Position numbers and translations under genes: made by a program. The notes below the pieces were generated by a model. It did no database searches. It had not been told where the DNA came from and saw only the letters and a list, made by a program, of their open reading frames with translations. 64,000 nt of DNA from Mesorhizobium australicum. Its GTDB lineage: Bacteria; Pseudomonadota; Alphaproteobacteria; Rhizobiales; Rhizobiaceae. Positions 8,718-17,969 of the stretch are shown piece by piece. The stretch covers positions 4,588,001 through 4,652,000 of the forward strand of contig NZ_FXBL01000004.1 of assembly GCF_900177325.1 (NCBI RefSeq), written 5' to 3'. Position 1 is the first letter of the stretch. Each line of letters begins with the position of its first letter.

Positions 8718-9508
8718 ACGAAGAACTCGGCCCCTTCATCAAGATCGTCGTCGCGATCATCCTGGCGCTCGTCATCGCGCCGCTGGTCGTCCCGATCCTG
8801 ATGTCGATCTCCGACACGCCCTTTATCGTCTTCCCGCCGCAGGGTTTTACGCTGCATTGGTACGGCGAGGTGTTGGCCAATCCCGAAGCGCGGAGCAGTT
8901 TCCTGTTCTCGCTCAGGCTCGCCGCCGTGGTCACGCTCATCGCGCTCGTCCTGGGCGTGCCCTGCGCTGCGGGACTGACGCGCTACCGCGTTCCCGGACA
9001 GGAGGCGGTGCTGGGGCTGATCCTATCGCCGTTGATCGTGCCGCTGATCGTCATCGGCGTGGCGCTGCTCCAGCTCTTCTCCATGCTGGGGTCACGGGCA
9101 ACCTTCATGCAGCTCGTCATCGGCCACACGGTGGTCTGCCTGCCTTATGTCATTCGCGCGGTCTCGGCGAGCTTCGTGCTGATCAACCGCAATCTCGAGG
9201 ACGCGGCCGCGGTGCTCGGCGCGCCGCCGCATGTCGTGGCCACGCGGGTCATCTGGCCGCAGGTGCGGCCCGGCATCCTTGCCGGCGCGGTGTTCTCCTT
9301 CATTGTGTCCTTCGACGACTACCCGATCTCGATGTGGCTGGCCGACGGCAACAATTTCCCGATCCCTCTCTATCTCTTCACGGTGATCGAGCGCTCTTTC
9401 GACCCGTCGATCGCGGCGATCGCGTCGCTGATGATCTTCTTCGCCCTTCTTCTCGTGCTCGTCATCGAGAAGGTCTTCGGCATCAGCCTGGCGAGGCTCG
9501 CCACCTGA
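8714..9508 (+). CDS. ABC transporter permease (PotC-like)
   Basis: A 264-residue partner permease. It has six membrane spans and an EAA loop NLEDAAAVLGAPPHVVATRV near residues 158-177, followed by the FDDYPISMWL segment typical of PotC-type proteins. The start ATG overlaps the stop of the previous gene. With 7740-8717 it should form the membrane channel served by the binding protein at 9567 and the ATPase at 10700. Confidence 0.9.
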   Translation: MNEELGPFIKIVVAIILALVIAPLVVPILMSISDTPFIVFPPQGFTLHWYGEVLANPEARSSFLFSLRLAAVVTLIALVLGVPCAAGLTRYRVPGQEAVLGLILSPLIVPLIVIGVALLQLFSMLGSRATFMQLVIGHTVVCLPYVIRAVSASFVLINRNLEDAAAVLGAPPHVVATRVIWPQVRPGILAGAVFSFIVSFDDYPISMWLADGNNFPIPLYLFTVIERSFDPSIAAIASLMIFFALLLVLVIEKVFGISLARLAT

Positions 9509-9566
9509 AGCCGGCCGCGTCCCGTCCATCCTCCCCGAATATGTCCCCAGGAAAAGGAGCAGTTCA

Positions 9567-10637
9567 ATGACACGAATGAACAGAAGAACCTTCGGCAAGC
9601 TCGCGCTCGGCACCGCCGCGCTCGCCGCACCCATGGGCTTCGTACGAAACGGCTGGGCTGCCGGCAAGGAACTCAACATCGGCATCTGGGGCGGCTCGCA
9701 GGGCGAGTTCGTCAAGAAAGAGATCATCCCCGCCTTCCAGAGCGACTTCGACTGCACTGTCGTCGCCGAGGAGGGCTTCACCCTTGCCAATGTCGGCAAG
9801 ATGCGCGCGACGAAGGACAACCCGAAATTCTCGGTGATGTTCATCGATGACGTAGCGATACCGATCTGCAAGCAGGAAGGGCTGATCGCTGAATTGCCCA
9901 AGGCCGACATGCCGGCGCTGGAAAAGCTCTATCCGCGCTTCGGCTTCGACGGATGGGGCACGGCGCTTGCCATCTCGGTGGCGAGCCTGTTCCACAACAC
10001 GAACGTGACCCCGCCGGAAACCTATGCCGAGCTGTGGGATCCGAAATATGCCGGCAAGCTGAAGCTGGTCAGCCCCAAGAACACGCCCTCGGTGTTTTTC
10101 CTGATCGTCGCCTCGGCGGTAAAGAGCGGCAAGCCGCTGGCCGAGGCGCAATACGAGATCGACGACGCCTTCGACAAGGTGGCCGAACTGAAGCCCAACA
10201 TCATGAACCTGTTCGACAACGGGCCGCAGGCCGCGAACGAGGTCGCACAGGGGCAGGCCGACATCGGGCTGCTGGAGCTGTCGAAATACATCTATCCCTA
10301 CACCGCCAAGGGCGCGCCGGTGACGATGAGTTTCCCCAAGGAAGGCAGCTTCGCCGGCAACAACTGCCAGGTGCTTGTCAAGGGTGGGCCGAACCAGGAC
10401 CTCGCCGTCGCCTTCATGAACCGGATGCTGGAACCGGCGGTACAGAAGGCGTTCTCCGAATACGCGCTGACCGCCCCGCCGGTCTCCGGCATCGAGTTCT
10501 CGGAGGAGACGCTGAAATACATCGCCTATCCCGTCGAGGAGATGGACAGCCGCGGCCTGTTTACGCCGGACTGGGAATTCATCAACGCGAAGCGTTCCGG
10601 GTGGACCGAAAAGCTGAACGGCATCTTCGCCGTCTGA
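9567..10637 (+). CDS. ABC transporter substrate-binding protein (PotD-like, Tat-type signal)
   Basis: A 356-residue extracellular solute-binding protein of the PotD/spermidine-type group. The N-terminus NRRTFGKLALG is a twin-arginine-like motif with a hydrophobic stretch ending near AAPMG, so export may be through the Tat route. The body has ELNIGIWGGSQGEFVKKEI at the start of the first lobe and the ETYAELWDPKYAGKLKLV segment seen in this family. The ligand is not necessarily a polyamine: the downstream gene is an Asp/Glu-racemase-superfamily enzyme, which suggests a carboxylic acid. Confidence 0.88.
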   Translation: MTRMNRRTFGKLALGTAALAAPMGFVRNGWAAGKELNIGIWGGSQGEFVKKEIIPAFQSDFDCTVVAEEGFTLANVGKMRATKDNPKFSVMFIDDVAIPICKQEGLIAELPKADMPALEKLYPRFGFDGWGTALAISVASLFHNTNVTPPETYAELWDPKYAGKLKLVSPKNTPSVFFLIVASAVKSGKPLAEAQYEIDDAFDKVAELKPNIMNLFDNGPQAANEVAQGQADIGLLELSKYIYPYTAKGAPVTMSFPKEGSFAGNNCQVLVKGGPNQDLAVAFMNRMLEPAVQKAFSEYALTAPPVSGIEFSEETLKYIAYPVEEMDSRGLFTPDWEFINAKRSGWTEKLNGIFAV

Positions 10638-10652
10638 TCGCTCCGCCGAAAG

Positions 10653-10675
10653 GCTGCCAGCCTCCGGCCGGCAGC
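10653..10675 (+). other. Intercistronic stem-loop after the binding-protein gene
   Basis: GCTGCC (10653-10658) pairs with GGCAGC (10670-10675), with an inner GCC/GGC pair separated by one mismatch and a three-base loop. It lies in the 62-base gap between the binding-protein gene and the ATPase gene. Such hairpins often protect upstream mRNA or reduce downstream expression, so that the binding protein is made in excess. There is no T run after it, so it is not a convincing terminator. Confidence 0.5.
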
Positions 10676-10699
10676 TTCGCATCAAAGAGGGAAAGCGCC

Positions 10700-11818
10700 A
10701 TGTCCGCACGATCCGCACCAGAATACCGCCGCGCCGAGGTCCGGCTCACAGGACTGTGCCGCAGCTACGGCGACAATCACGTCGTCCGCGACGTCGATCT
10801 GACCGCCTCCGGCGGTGAGATTCTCGCTCTGCTCGGCCCGTCCGGATGCGGCAAGACCACGACGCTGCGGATGATCGCGGGCCTCGTCGAGCCGACATCC
10901 GGCGACATCACGATCGACGGCAAGCCCATTACCGGCCTGCCGGTGCACAGGCGCAATCTCGGCATGCTGTTCCAGAACTATGCGCTGTTCCCTCATCTCA
11001 CGGTCCTGGAGAATGTCGCCTTCGGCTTGCAGATGCGCGGAATTCCAAAGCGGGAGATCGCCGACAAGGCGAAGGAGGCGCTGCACCTCGTGAGGCTCGC
11101 CGGCTTCGAGGACCGCATGCCCGCGGCCCTTTCCGGGGGCCAGCAGCAGCGCGTCGCGATGGCGCGCGCTATCGTCTACCGTCCGCGCGTGCTTTTGCTC
11201 GACGAGCCCTTCGGTGCGCTCGACAGGAAGCTGCGCGAGGAAATGCAGATAGAGCTGCGCCAGCTCTGCAACGACCTCGGTCTGACCACCATCCTCGTCA
11301 CCCACGACCAGGAGGAGGCCCTGGTTCTTGCCGACCAGATCGCGGTGATGCGCGACGGGCGTATCGAACAGGCGGCGGCGGCGCGCTCGGTCTATGAGCG
11401 GCCGTCCTCGCCTTTCGTGGCCGGCTTCATCGGCACTTCGAATTTTCTCCCGGCGACCGTCGTCAGCCAGAGCGGCGATCGCACGCAGCTCGAAGGCGAA
11501 AGCAACCGCACCTTCCAAAGCACCGTCGCACCGTCGATGGCGGCGGGCAGCCGGGCGATCATGGCCATCCGGCCCGAAAGCGTGACGCTCGCACCCGGCA
11601 ATCCCGCTGACACCGGCACGGCCAACACGGTTTGCGGCGTCGTGCTGAGGACGGTGTTCAAGGGCCAGACCCTGTCCGTGTGGATCGGTTTGCCCTTGGG
11701 GATGGAGTTCGCCGCCTCGCTGCCGATCGAAGCGACCGGCGCCGTCAATCCGCAGCCCGGCGAGACGTGGACTGCCTCCTGGTCGCCGGAGCGCACGCTG
11801 GTGATGCGCGAACAATGA
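10700..11818 (+). CDS. ABC transporter ATP-binding protein (PotA-like)
   Basis: A 372-residue ATPase of the CUT1/PotA class. It shows Walker [12 protein letters not shown] (about residue 45), the [14 protein letters not shown] signature (about 145), Walker [13 protein letters not shown] (about 166), the switch His in [10 protein letters not shown] and a C-terminal TOBE-type domain from about residue 240. The ATG at 10700 follows AGAGGGAAAG. It energises the 7740-9508 permease pair. It overlaps the next gene by four bases (ATGA), so that enzyme is translationally coupled to the transporter. Confidence 0.93.
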   Translation: MSARSAPEYRRAEVRLTGLCRSYGDNHVVRDVDLTASGGEILALLGPSGCGKTTTLRMIAGLVEPTSGDITIDGKPITGLPVHRRNLGMLFQNYALFPHLTVLENVAFGLQMRGIPKREIADKAKEALHLVRLAGFEDRMPAALSGGQQQRVAMARAIVYRPRVLLLDEPFGALDRKLREEMQIELRQLCNDLGLTTILVTHDQEEALVLADQIAVMRDGRIEQAAAARSVYERPSSPFVAGFIGTSNFLPATVVSQSGDRTQLEGESNRTFQSTVAPSMAAGSRAIMAIRPESVTLAPGNPADTGTANTVCGVVLRTVFKGQTLSVWIGLPLGMEFAASLPIEATGAVNPQPGETWTASWSPERTLVMREQ

Positions 11819-12543
11819 ACTGGGAATCGACGATCGCAGCCAGCCCCGCCATCGGCTTCATCGTGCCCTCGTCCAACCGCATCGTCGAGCGTGCGACACG
11901 GAGGATCCTCGAACGCGTGCCCCGCATGGACGCCTGCTTCGCACGGGTTCCCTATGACGGACACCCGGCCGACGGCTACGACACTGCTTCCTTCGAGACC
12001 TGCGCCGCGATGCTGGCGGAAGCGCGTGTCGATGTGATCTGCTGGAACGCGACACGGGGTGCGCTGCTCGGTTTCGAGCCGGACAGACGGCTTTGCGATC
12101 TCTTGGAACACCGCACCGGAATTCCCGTCACCACGACCGCGCTGGCCACGCTCGACCTGCTGACGTCAAGGAAGTTGACCCGCATCGGGCTCATTGCCCA
12201 GGGAAACCCCAAGGAGGGCCAAAGGCTGGTCGGTAATCTCGCCCGAAGAGGTATCCATGTTGCGGCGGCGCACCATCTCGGAATCTCGGATAATTTCGAG
12301 GCGTCCCGCGTCTCGAAGGATCAGATCGCCTATCTGACCGAAAAGCTGGCCGCGAACGGTACTCTGGATGCCGTGCTGATCTGGAGCACCAATCTGCCGG
12401 GCTTCGCGCTGGCGGCGGAAATGGAAGGCAGGATCGGCATCCCCGTGCTCGATTCCACGACGATCGGTGTCCTGGCTGCGCTTGAGGTCGCCGGCGTCGA
12501 CGTCGAAAGTGCCGAAACGTTGGACAACACTCGGCCTGCTTGA
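11815..12543 (+). CDS. Maleate isomerase / arylmalonate decarboxylase family protein
   Basis: A 242-residue member of the Asp/Glu racemase superfamily closest in pattern to maleate cis-trans isomerases and arylmalonate decarboxylases (GFIVPSSNRIVE near the N-terminus). The first cysteine position is present: VICWNATRGA places Cys at residue 76. At the second position, where the family usually has a Cys in a C-T-N-L context, this protein reads WSTNL, with Ser at residue 191. Isomerisation or racemisation that needs two cysteines may therefore be altered or absent. The start overlaps the ATPase stop. It probably acts on the imported acid. Confidence 0.75.
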   Translation: MNWESTIAASPAIGFIVPSSNRIVERATRRILERVPRMDACFARVPYDGHPADGYDTASFETCAAMLAEARVDVICWNATRGALLGFEPDRRLCDLLEHRTGIPVTTTALATLDLLTSRKLTRIGLIAQGNPKEGQRLVGNLARRGIHVAAAHHLGISDNFEASRVSKDQIAYLTEKLAANGTLDAVLIWSTNLPGFALAAEMEGRIGIPVLDSTTIGVLAALEVAGVDVESAETLDNTRPA

Positions 12544-12705
12544 AAGCCGCGAGAGCTATTTTGCGGAGGATGGAATAACCGCGGATCCAATGGAGACGTC
12601 ACGCTGACGGTGAGCTCCGCTTAACGCGAGTTGCGTCCACTCGACTTGACGCCGCAGACACTTGCGAGCCGCGACGTGGAGCGGACGAATGAGGCCACAG
12701 CAGAA
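12544..12705. other. Convergent intergenic gap
   Basis: A 162-base gap between the ends of the ABC/isomerase operon and the opposing crotonase gene. I see no convincing gene, hairpin with T run, or repeat in it. Confidence 0.5.
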
Positions 12706-13488
12706 TCAAAAGTCTGGCGCCTTCCTTACGCCAAAGGAACGCAATCCCTCCGCGAGGTCTGGATGCGAGACGTGATGTGACCACTTCTCAAGCTCCATCC
12801 GTAACCGGTCCTGCCGCGTCCGATCGCCGGACTGCGTTCGACCGAGACTCTTGATTGCGCGGATTGCTTCGGGGCTGTTCCGGCAAATCTCCAGGGCAAG
12901 CTCCCGGGCGCGATCCATCAGGCGATCCTTTGGCACCACTTCGTTCACCAGGCCCCAGGCCGCAAGGATCTCTGCATTGATCGTCGATGCGGTGTAGAAC
13001 AATTGGGCAGCCCTGGACGGCGACAGCCGTTCCCGGAGACGCACCGTCGCGCCGCCGGCTGGCACGATCCCGTAACGGACATGACCGTCGCCGATTAGGG
13101 CACCTTCGCAGGCAAGGATCATGTCGCAGCAGAGCAGCAGTTCCAGCCCCCCGGCGATAGCCGTGCCGTTCGCGGCCGCGATCACCGGAACCGGTATGTC
13201 CTCGACCCGTTGCAGAATGTCCTGATTATAGCGCAGGATGTCGACAAGCTTCGTGCCGCTTGCGCTGAGCGCCTCCTCGAACTCTTTGAGATCGCCGCCT
13301 GCCGAAAAGGCCCGGCCCGCGCCGGTGATGATCACCACCCTCAGCCCCGACAACCGTTCGATCTCGTCAAGCCGCCTCTCGAGTGAACGCATCATCCGGC
13401 CCGACATCGCATTGAGACTGTCTGGGCGGTTGAGCGTGAGGGTGGCGATCCCGTCCTCATAAGCAAGGTTTACAGAACTGTCCTCCAT
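12706..13488 (-). CDS. Enoyl-CoA hydratase/isomerase family protein
   Basis: A 260-residue crotonase-fold enzyme. The oxyanion-hole segments are visible as AFSAGGDLKEF (about residue 60) and the ANGTAIAGGLELLLCCDM block (about residues 100-117), which keeps the first catalytic Glu. The second segment reads HVRYGIVPAGGATVRL, without the usual PE, so hydratase activity is not assured. It is the last gene of the minus-strand run that starts at 22137, one base after the CoA ligase stop, so it probably processes the acyl-CoA made by that ligase. Confidence 0.85.
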   Translation of the reverse strand: MEDSSVNLAYEDGIATLTLNRPDSLNAMSGRMMRSLERRLDEIERLSGLRVVIITGAGRAFSAGGDLKEFEEALSASGTKLVDILRYNQDILQRVEDIPVPVIAAANGTAIAGGLELLLCCDMILACEGALIGDGHVRYGIVPAGGATVRLRERLSPSRAAQLFYTASTINAEILAAWGLVNEVVPKDRLMDRARELALEICRNSPEAIRAIKSLGRTQSGDRTRQDRLRMELEKWSHHVSHPDLAEGLRSFGVRKAPDF

Positions 13489-13489
13489 G

Positions 13490-15376
13490 TCATCCCTCCG
13501 CCGCCCGGATGGAGTAAGTCTGCGGCAGAGGCTTCAGCGCTGCTTCGAGCGCTGCCAGTCCGGCCGTGTCCGCGCCGGCGACCGCCACATCCACCACCGT
13601 CCGCTTCTGCTCGTCGAGACCGACCTTAACTGTCACCGCCGTTGCCGGCCCGCACGCCGCCTCCGCCTCCAGCCTGACCTTCTCCCGGATCGCCAGGTCG
13701 CGCAGCGCCGGCTTGAAGATCTTGCCCACGGCCGTCACTGGCAGCGCATCGATCACCAGCACGCTTCGCGGACGCGCCGGAGGCTCGTTGACCGCCGCTT
13801 CCAGATAATCCCGCAATGCTTTGGAATCGATCAGCACGCCCGGCGCCGGCACGACGAACAGAGCCGGCACTTCGCCAGCATACTGGTCCGGCATTCCAAC
13901 CGCGGCGCTGATCTGGACACCCGGAAAGCGGTTGGCGGCATCCTCGATCGCGGCCGGATCGATGTTGTGGCCGCTGCGCACGATCAGGTCTTTCTCGCGC
14001 CCCGTCAGCACCAGCCTCTCGTCTGCGGTGAGGTATCCGATATCGCCCGTCGTGAGCCACCCGTCGGCCGCCAGCGTGCCGGTGTTGTGGACGGGATCGA
14101 CATAGCCGGGAAAGACTTGTCGTCCTTTCACCTGTACCAGCCCGCTTTCCTCCGGCCCGCACAGGATGTCTTCGCGACCGATCCGCACGACACGCGTCTG
14201 CGAATAGGGCGCACGGAAGCCGACATTGCCCGGAACCGGCGTCCCCCGCCCCGGATTGAAAGCGATCGCCGCCGACGTCTCCGTCATGCCGTACGTCTCG
14301 TAGAGGCGGATGCCGGTCGTCGCCTCGAAGCGCGCGCCGACCGCGGCAGGCAGGACGGCGCCACCGGTCACCGCCATCCGCACGCTCGATACGTCGGAGC
14401 CCTCGACCCAGCTGTCGGTGATCGCCGCGATCGAAGTCGGCACTCCGCCGATGACGGTCGCACGGAACGCTTCCACCAGCGACCAGTAGCGCTCCACGGT
14501 CTGCGGCATGCGCATCCCATAGGGCGATGGCACCACCACATGCCCGCCCGCGGCGAGCACCGACAGGCCTACCGTCATCGTCCCGCCGACGTGGAAGAAC
14601 GGAAATCCATTGAACACCGTGTCGTTCTCGTCGTAGCCGAACACCTGTCCGAAGCCGAAGGCAGCGTGAATCTGGTTGCCGTGGGTAAGTTGAACCAGCT
14701 TCGGGCGACCAGTCGTGCCGCCGGTGTGGAACAACGCGCAGACCGTGTCGCGATCTTGCGGCGGCGCGAAGTCGAGCCCATCGGCGCGGTGTCTGGCCAG
14801 GGCCTGGTCGACCGCGCAGTGGCGCGGCGGGAGCGCTCCGCTTGCCCCGATCACCACCACGTCTGTCAGCGTCGGCACGTCGTCCAGCATGCCCTTCGCC
14901 TTGGCCCAGCACGTCTCATCGAGATCGCGCGCCGGGACGATGAGGATGGTCGCCTCCTCCGCATTCAGGAGGTCGACGATCGCCTCGCGGCTGAGCAGAT
15001 AGTTGATCGAACTCGCGACTCCCGCCACCTGCGCGCCAAGCAGCAGCGCCGGGAGGTCGGGCAATGTCGGGGAGAGGAACGCGGCCACGCCGCGCCCGGG
15101 TGCGAGACCGAGCGCACGGAAGAGATTGGCCGCCCGCGTCACCTCGCCGAGCAGTTCCCGGTGCGTGAGCGTGACGCCCACATCGGCCGCGTCTGGCGTA
15201 TTGAGCACTGTCAGCGCCTTGCGGTGGCCGACATTTTGCGCCGTCGCAAGCAGGAGATCGTAAAGGCTCCGCGCCGTGACCAGCTCGTCGTAGGGCCTCG
15301 CCTCGATCGCCTTGATGTCCTCGATCGTCCGCACGTCGAGAACTGGCCGCGTCGTCTTGAGAGGCCGCTGCTGCAT
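13490..15376 (-). CDS. AMP-binding acyl-CoA ligase
   Basis: A 628-residue adenylate-forming ligase. Motifs are the P-loop-like FHTGGTTGRPKLVQLTHGN (about residue 222), YETYGMTETSA (about 355), the TGDIGYL/TGREKDLI hinge (about 460-480) and the catalytic Lys in AVGKIFKPALRD (about 558). About 60 residues follow the normal C-terminus. The frame is open for 117 more codons upstream, but that part lies within the ABC ATPase gene and is not ligase-like; the ATG at 15376 overlaps the ATPase stop (TGATG). It should activate the acid brought in by the 15376-22137 importer. Confidence 0.9.
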   Translation of the reverse strand: MQQRPLKTTRPVLDVRTIEDIKAIEARPYDELVTARSLYDLLLATAQNVGHRKALTVLNTPDAADVGVTLTHRELLGEVTRAANLFRALGLAPGRGVAAFLSPTLPDLPALLLGAQVAGVASSINYLLSREAIVDLLNAEEATILIVPARDLDETCWAKAKGMLDDVPTLTDVVVIGASGALPPRHCAVDQALARHRADGLDFAPPQDRDTVCALFHTGGTTGRPKLVQLTHGNQIHAAFGFGQVFGYDENDTVFNGFPFFHVGGTMTVGLSVLAAGGHVVVPSPYGMRMPQTVERYWSLVEAFRATVIGGVPTSIAAITDSWVEGSDVSSVRMAVTGGAVLPAAVGARFEATTGIRLYETYGMTETSAAIAFNPGRGTPVPGNVGFRAPYSQTRVVRIGREDILCGPEESGLVQVKGRQVFPGYVDPVHNTGTLAADGWLTTGDIGYLTADERLVLTGREKDLIVRSGHNIDPAAIEDAANRFPGVQISAAVGMPDQYAGEVPALFVVPAPGVLIDSKALRDYLEAAVNEPPARPRSVLVIDALPVTAVGKIFKPALRDLAIREKVRLEAEAACGPATAVTVKVGLDEQKRTVVDVAVAGADTAGLAALEAALKPLPQTYSIRAAEG

Positions 15377-16872
15377 CAGTGGACCGCCGCATACATGATC
15401 GTCTCCTCGTCCGCCTTGTGCCCGTCGAACTCCTCGACGATCCGGCCCTGCCGGCACACAAGGATGCGGTCCGAAAGCTGCAGAACCTCCGGCAGGTAGG
15501 AGGAGATCACCACCACCGCGATGCCGTCGTCGGCGAGCCGGTTGATGAGCTGATGGATCTCGGCGATCGCGCCGACGTCGACGCCGCGCGTCGGCTCGTC
15601 GAAGATGATCAGCCGCGGCTTCTGCACCAGCGCCTTCGCTACGACGATCTTCTGCTGGTTGCCGCCCGACAGCTCGATCACCTTGGCGTCGGCATTGATC
15701 GCTTTGACGTTGAGCGCCGTGATCCATTCCTGCGCGATCGTGCGCATTTCGGCCATCGAGACCGTCGCGGACTTGGTCCGCCCCCCGGCAATCGCACCGA
15801 GATGGATGTTCTCGGCGATCGACATCGTCTCGAAGAAGCCTTCGACCTTGCGATCCTCGGTGACGTAGATGATGCCGTCGCGCACGGCCGGCCGGGGCAC
15901 GCGGTATCGCACCGGCCGACCGTCGAGCCTGACCTGGCCGCCGTGGAAAAGGTCGCGCTTCAGCACGCCGGCCACCACCTTCGCCGTCTCGGTGCGGCCG
16001 GATCCGATCAGCCCGAACACGCCGGTGATTTGCCCCGCGAAGACCGAGAAGGACGTGTTGCGCACCATGCTGCCCATCGACAGGTTCTGGACGCTCAGCA
16101 CCTTGTCGCCCGCGACGCGGACGCTGCGCCCTGCCTGCGAGCCGTAGAGCTCGTTGCTGAGCGTGCGGCCGACCATCGCGCGCACGATCTTCTCGCGGTC
16201 GAAGGCCGAGGCAGCATCGGTGACGACGTGTTCGCCGTCGCGCATCACTGTGATCCGGTCGGCGATCGCCAGCGCCTCCTCCAGCGCGTGGCTGATGAAG
16301 ATGATCGACACGCCGCGCTGCTTGAGCCGTTCCACCAGCGAGAAGAACTGGTGCTTCTCCTCAGGCGTCAGCGTCGCCGTCGGCTCGTCGAAGATGATCA
16401 CCTGCGCATTGTGATGCACCGCGCGGGCGATCTCGACCATCTGCTTCTGCCCGGCCCCGAGCGCGGAGACCATGGCCGTTGGATCGACATGGAAGTTGAG
16501 CGATTGCAGGAACTGCTGGCCGGCGATGTAGATGCCGCGCAGGCGATGGAACTGTTTCGCATCCGTCAGATAGATATTCTGGGCCACCGTCAGCGACGGC
16601 ACGAGGCTCGTCTCCTGGTAGACCATCGCGATGCCCCGGCCGAGCGCCTCCGAAGGCGAATTCAGTTCCGCCTTCGCTCCGTCGATCCATATCTCTCCGG
16701 CGGTCGGCTCCACCACGCCCGCGATCATCTTCGTCAGCGTCGACTTGCCGGCCCCGTTTTCGCCCAGCAGCGCATGAACCTCGCCGCGATGCAGCGTGAA
16801 CGACACGTCCTTGACCGCCGGCACGCCGCGATATTCCTTGGTCGCGTTCCGGACCTCGACGATCGGTGTCAT
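15376..16872 (-). CDS. Sugar-type ABC transporter ATP-binding protein (RbsA-like)
   Basis: A 498-residue double ATPase of the CUT2 class. The first half has Walker A LLGENGAGKSTLTKM and VIIFDEPTATLTPEE; the second has the degenerate GLIGSGRTETAKVVAG typical of RbsA C-terminal halves, with LSGGNQQKIVVAKAL and LIIFDEPTRGVDVGA. It pairs with the permeases at 17966 and 21163 and the binding protein at 20137. Its start overlaps the propeller gene by four bases, and its stop overlaps the ligase start, so transport and CoA activation are translationally linked. Confidence 0.93.
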   Translation of the reverse strand: MTPIVEVRNATKEYRGVPAVKDVSFTLHRGEVHALLGENGAGKSTLTKMIAGVVEPTAGEIWIDGAKAELNSPSEALGRGIAMVYQETSLVPSLTVAQNIYLTDAKQFHRLRGIYIAGQQFLQSLNFHVDPTAMVSALGAGQKQMVEIARAVHHNAQVIIFDEPTATLTPEEKHQFFSLVERLKQRGVSIIFISHALEEALAIADRITVMRDGEHVVTDAASAFDREKIVRAMVGRTLSNELYGSQAGRSVRVAGDKVLSVQNLSMGSMVRNTSFSVFAGQITGVFGLIGSGRTETAKVVAGVLKRDLFHGGQVRLDGRPVRYRVPRPAVRDGIIYVTEDRKVEGFFETMSIAENIHLGAIAGGRTKSATVSMAEMRTIAQEWITALNVKAINADAKVIELSGGNQQKIVVAKALVQKPRLIIFDEPTRGVDVGAIAEIHQLINRLADDGIAVVVISSYLPEVLQLSDRILVCRQGRIVEEFDGHKADEETIMYAAVH

Positions 16873-17969
16873 GCCGCGCCTCCCGCAGCGCCGGGTTGGG
16901 CAGGGGGCGAGAAGCGCACCACGACGCCGTCGCCCTGCGCCGCCGCGAACACCATGCCCTCATGCTCGACGATGCTCGTGACACCGTGGGTGTTTCCATC
17001 CGCACGGCTCTGCAGGCTCAGGCGCGGGCGGAACGCCGAATCGAGCCCGACGCACATGCCAAAGGACATGGTCGGCGCCCAGGGCTTCAACAGGCCGAGG
17101 TGCTTCACGCCCCCGCCCTGCAGGGGCTCGTAGTAGCTGCGCCCCGATTTGAGTTTCGGCGCCACCCAGTATTCCAGCGGTACTTCAGCCATCATGCGCT
17201 TGCGATAGGCCGGTTCGCGCAGCACGAATTCGACGAGCTGGCTGCGCGGCGCGAACATCGCCAGCCACCAGCCGCCGACCGCGGGCGACAGCCGGCCGGG
17301 ATATCCTGGAAGATCGATCTGGATCGGTTCAGGGTGCCCGCCGCCCTCCGTGCTGATGCGCATCAGACGATGTTTCCAGGCCTCCGAAACGATGAGCGAC
17401 CGGCCGTCGAGAGCCAGCCCCGCCGGCCATGCGAGCCCGCCCGCGATCCGCCTGCTTTCGCTGGTCGCAAGGTCGATCCGCCACACGCTGCCCGACGCGT
17501 TTCGCTCGAGCAGGTCCTTCTGCCAGTCACGGACGGTGTTGGTCGCGGACCCGTTGGCGACGAACAGCGCGCCGTCGCCGAATGCCATCGCGGTGATGCA
17601 GCGGACCGCCGCATCCGGGCGATAGCGCCGCCCGTCGAACGCACCGCCCTCGGTCGCGATCTCGCCATCCTCCTTCGCCAACGCCAGTGCGTCCGGTCCC
17701 ACCGCGGCTATGCAGGCGATGGCACCGCCATGCTTCCCGTGAGGTGACCAGCGCCCCTCCGGCCCCAGCGCCTGCACGGTGTTGCCGGCCGAGGCGACCA
17801 GGGTGCCGTTCACCACCGCCAGGCAGTCCACATCCGCCAGCGGCGAACGCCAGTCCGCCTCGTCCAGCGCACGGTTGGGCCGCATCGCGCCATCCAGCGG
17901 TGGGACGGTGACGGCAGCGTCGCCGCGCCCGAACAGGTTGTCGATTGCGCGAGAAAGCGAGCCGATCAT
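16869..17969 (-). CDS. Strictosidine-synthase-like / SMP-30-type beta-propeller protein
   Basis: A 366-residue six-bladed propeller-type protein, paralogous to the C-terminal half of its neighbour at 17966. Shared family marks are a LIVSEAWKHRLMRIS strand, the LPGYPGRLSPA segment (LPGYPDN in the paralogue) and a GFRRRM/YRKRMM helix after it. There is no signal peptide, so it is predicted cytoplasmic. Family members are calcium-dependent lactonases, arylesterases or, in plants, strictosidine synthases. A lactone or ester hydrolase acting on the imported compound before CoA ligation is a reasonable inference. ATGA overlaps occur at both ends. Confidence 0.75.
   Translation of the reverse strand: MIGSLSRAIDNLFGRGDAAVTVPPLDGAMRPNRALDEADWRSPLADVDCLAVVNGTLVASAGNTVQALGPEGRWSPHGKHGGAIACIAAVGPDALALAKEDGEIATEGGAFDGRRYRPDAAVRCITAMAFGDGALFVANGSATNTVRDWQKDLLERNASGSVWRIDLATSESRRIAGGLAWPAGLALDGRSLIVSEAWKHRLMRISTEGGGHPEPIQIDLPGYPGRLSPAVGGWWLAMFAPRSQLVEFVLREPAYRKRMMAEVPLEYWVAPKLKSGRSYYEPLQGGGVKHLGLLKPWAPTMSFGMCVGLDSAFRPRLSLQSRADGNTHGVTSIVEHEGMVFAAAQGDGVVVRFSPPAQPGAAGGAA

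Noticed and set aside
15377..15727. In-frame upstream extension of the CoA ligase that would make a 745-residue protein.
   Set aside because: The extension lies within the ABC ATPase gene and reads as Arg-rich non-domain sequence; the ATG at 15376 overlaps the ATPase stop, as is common here.
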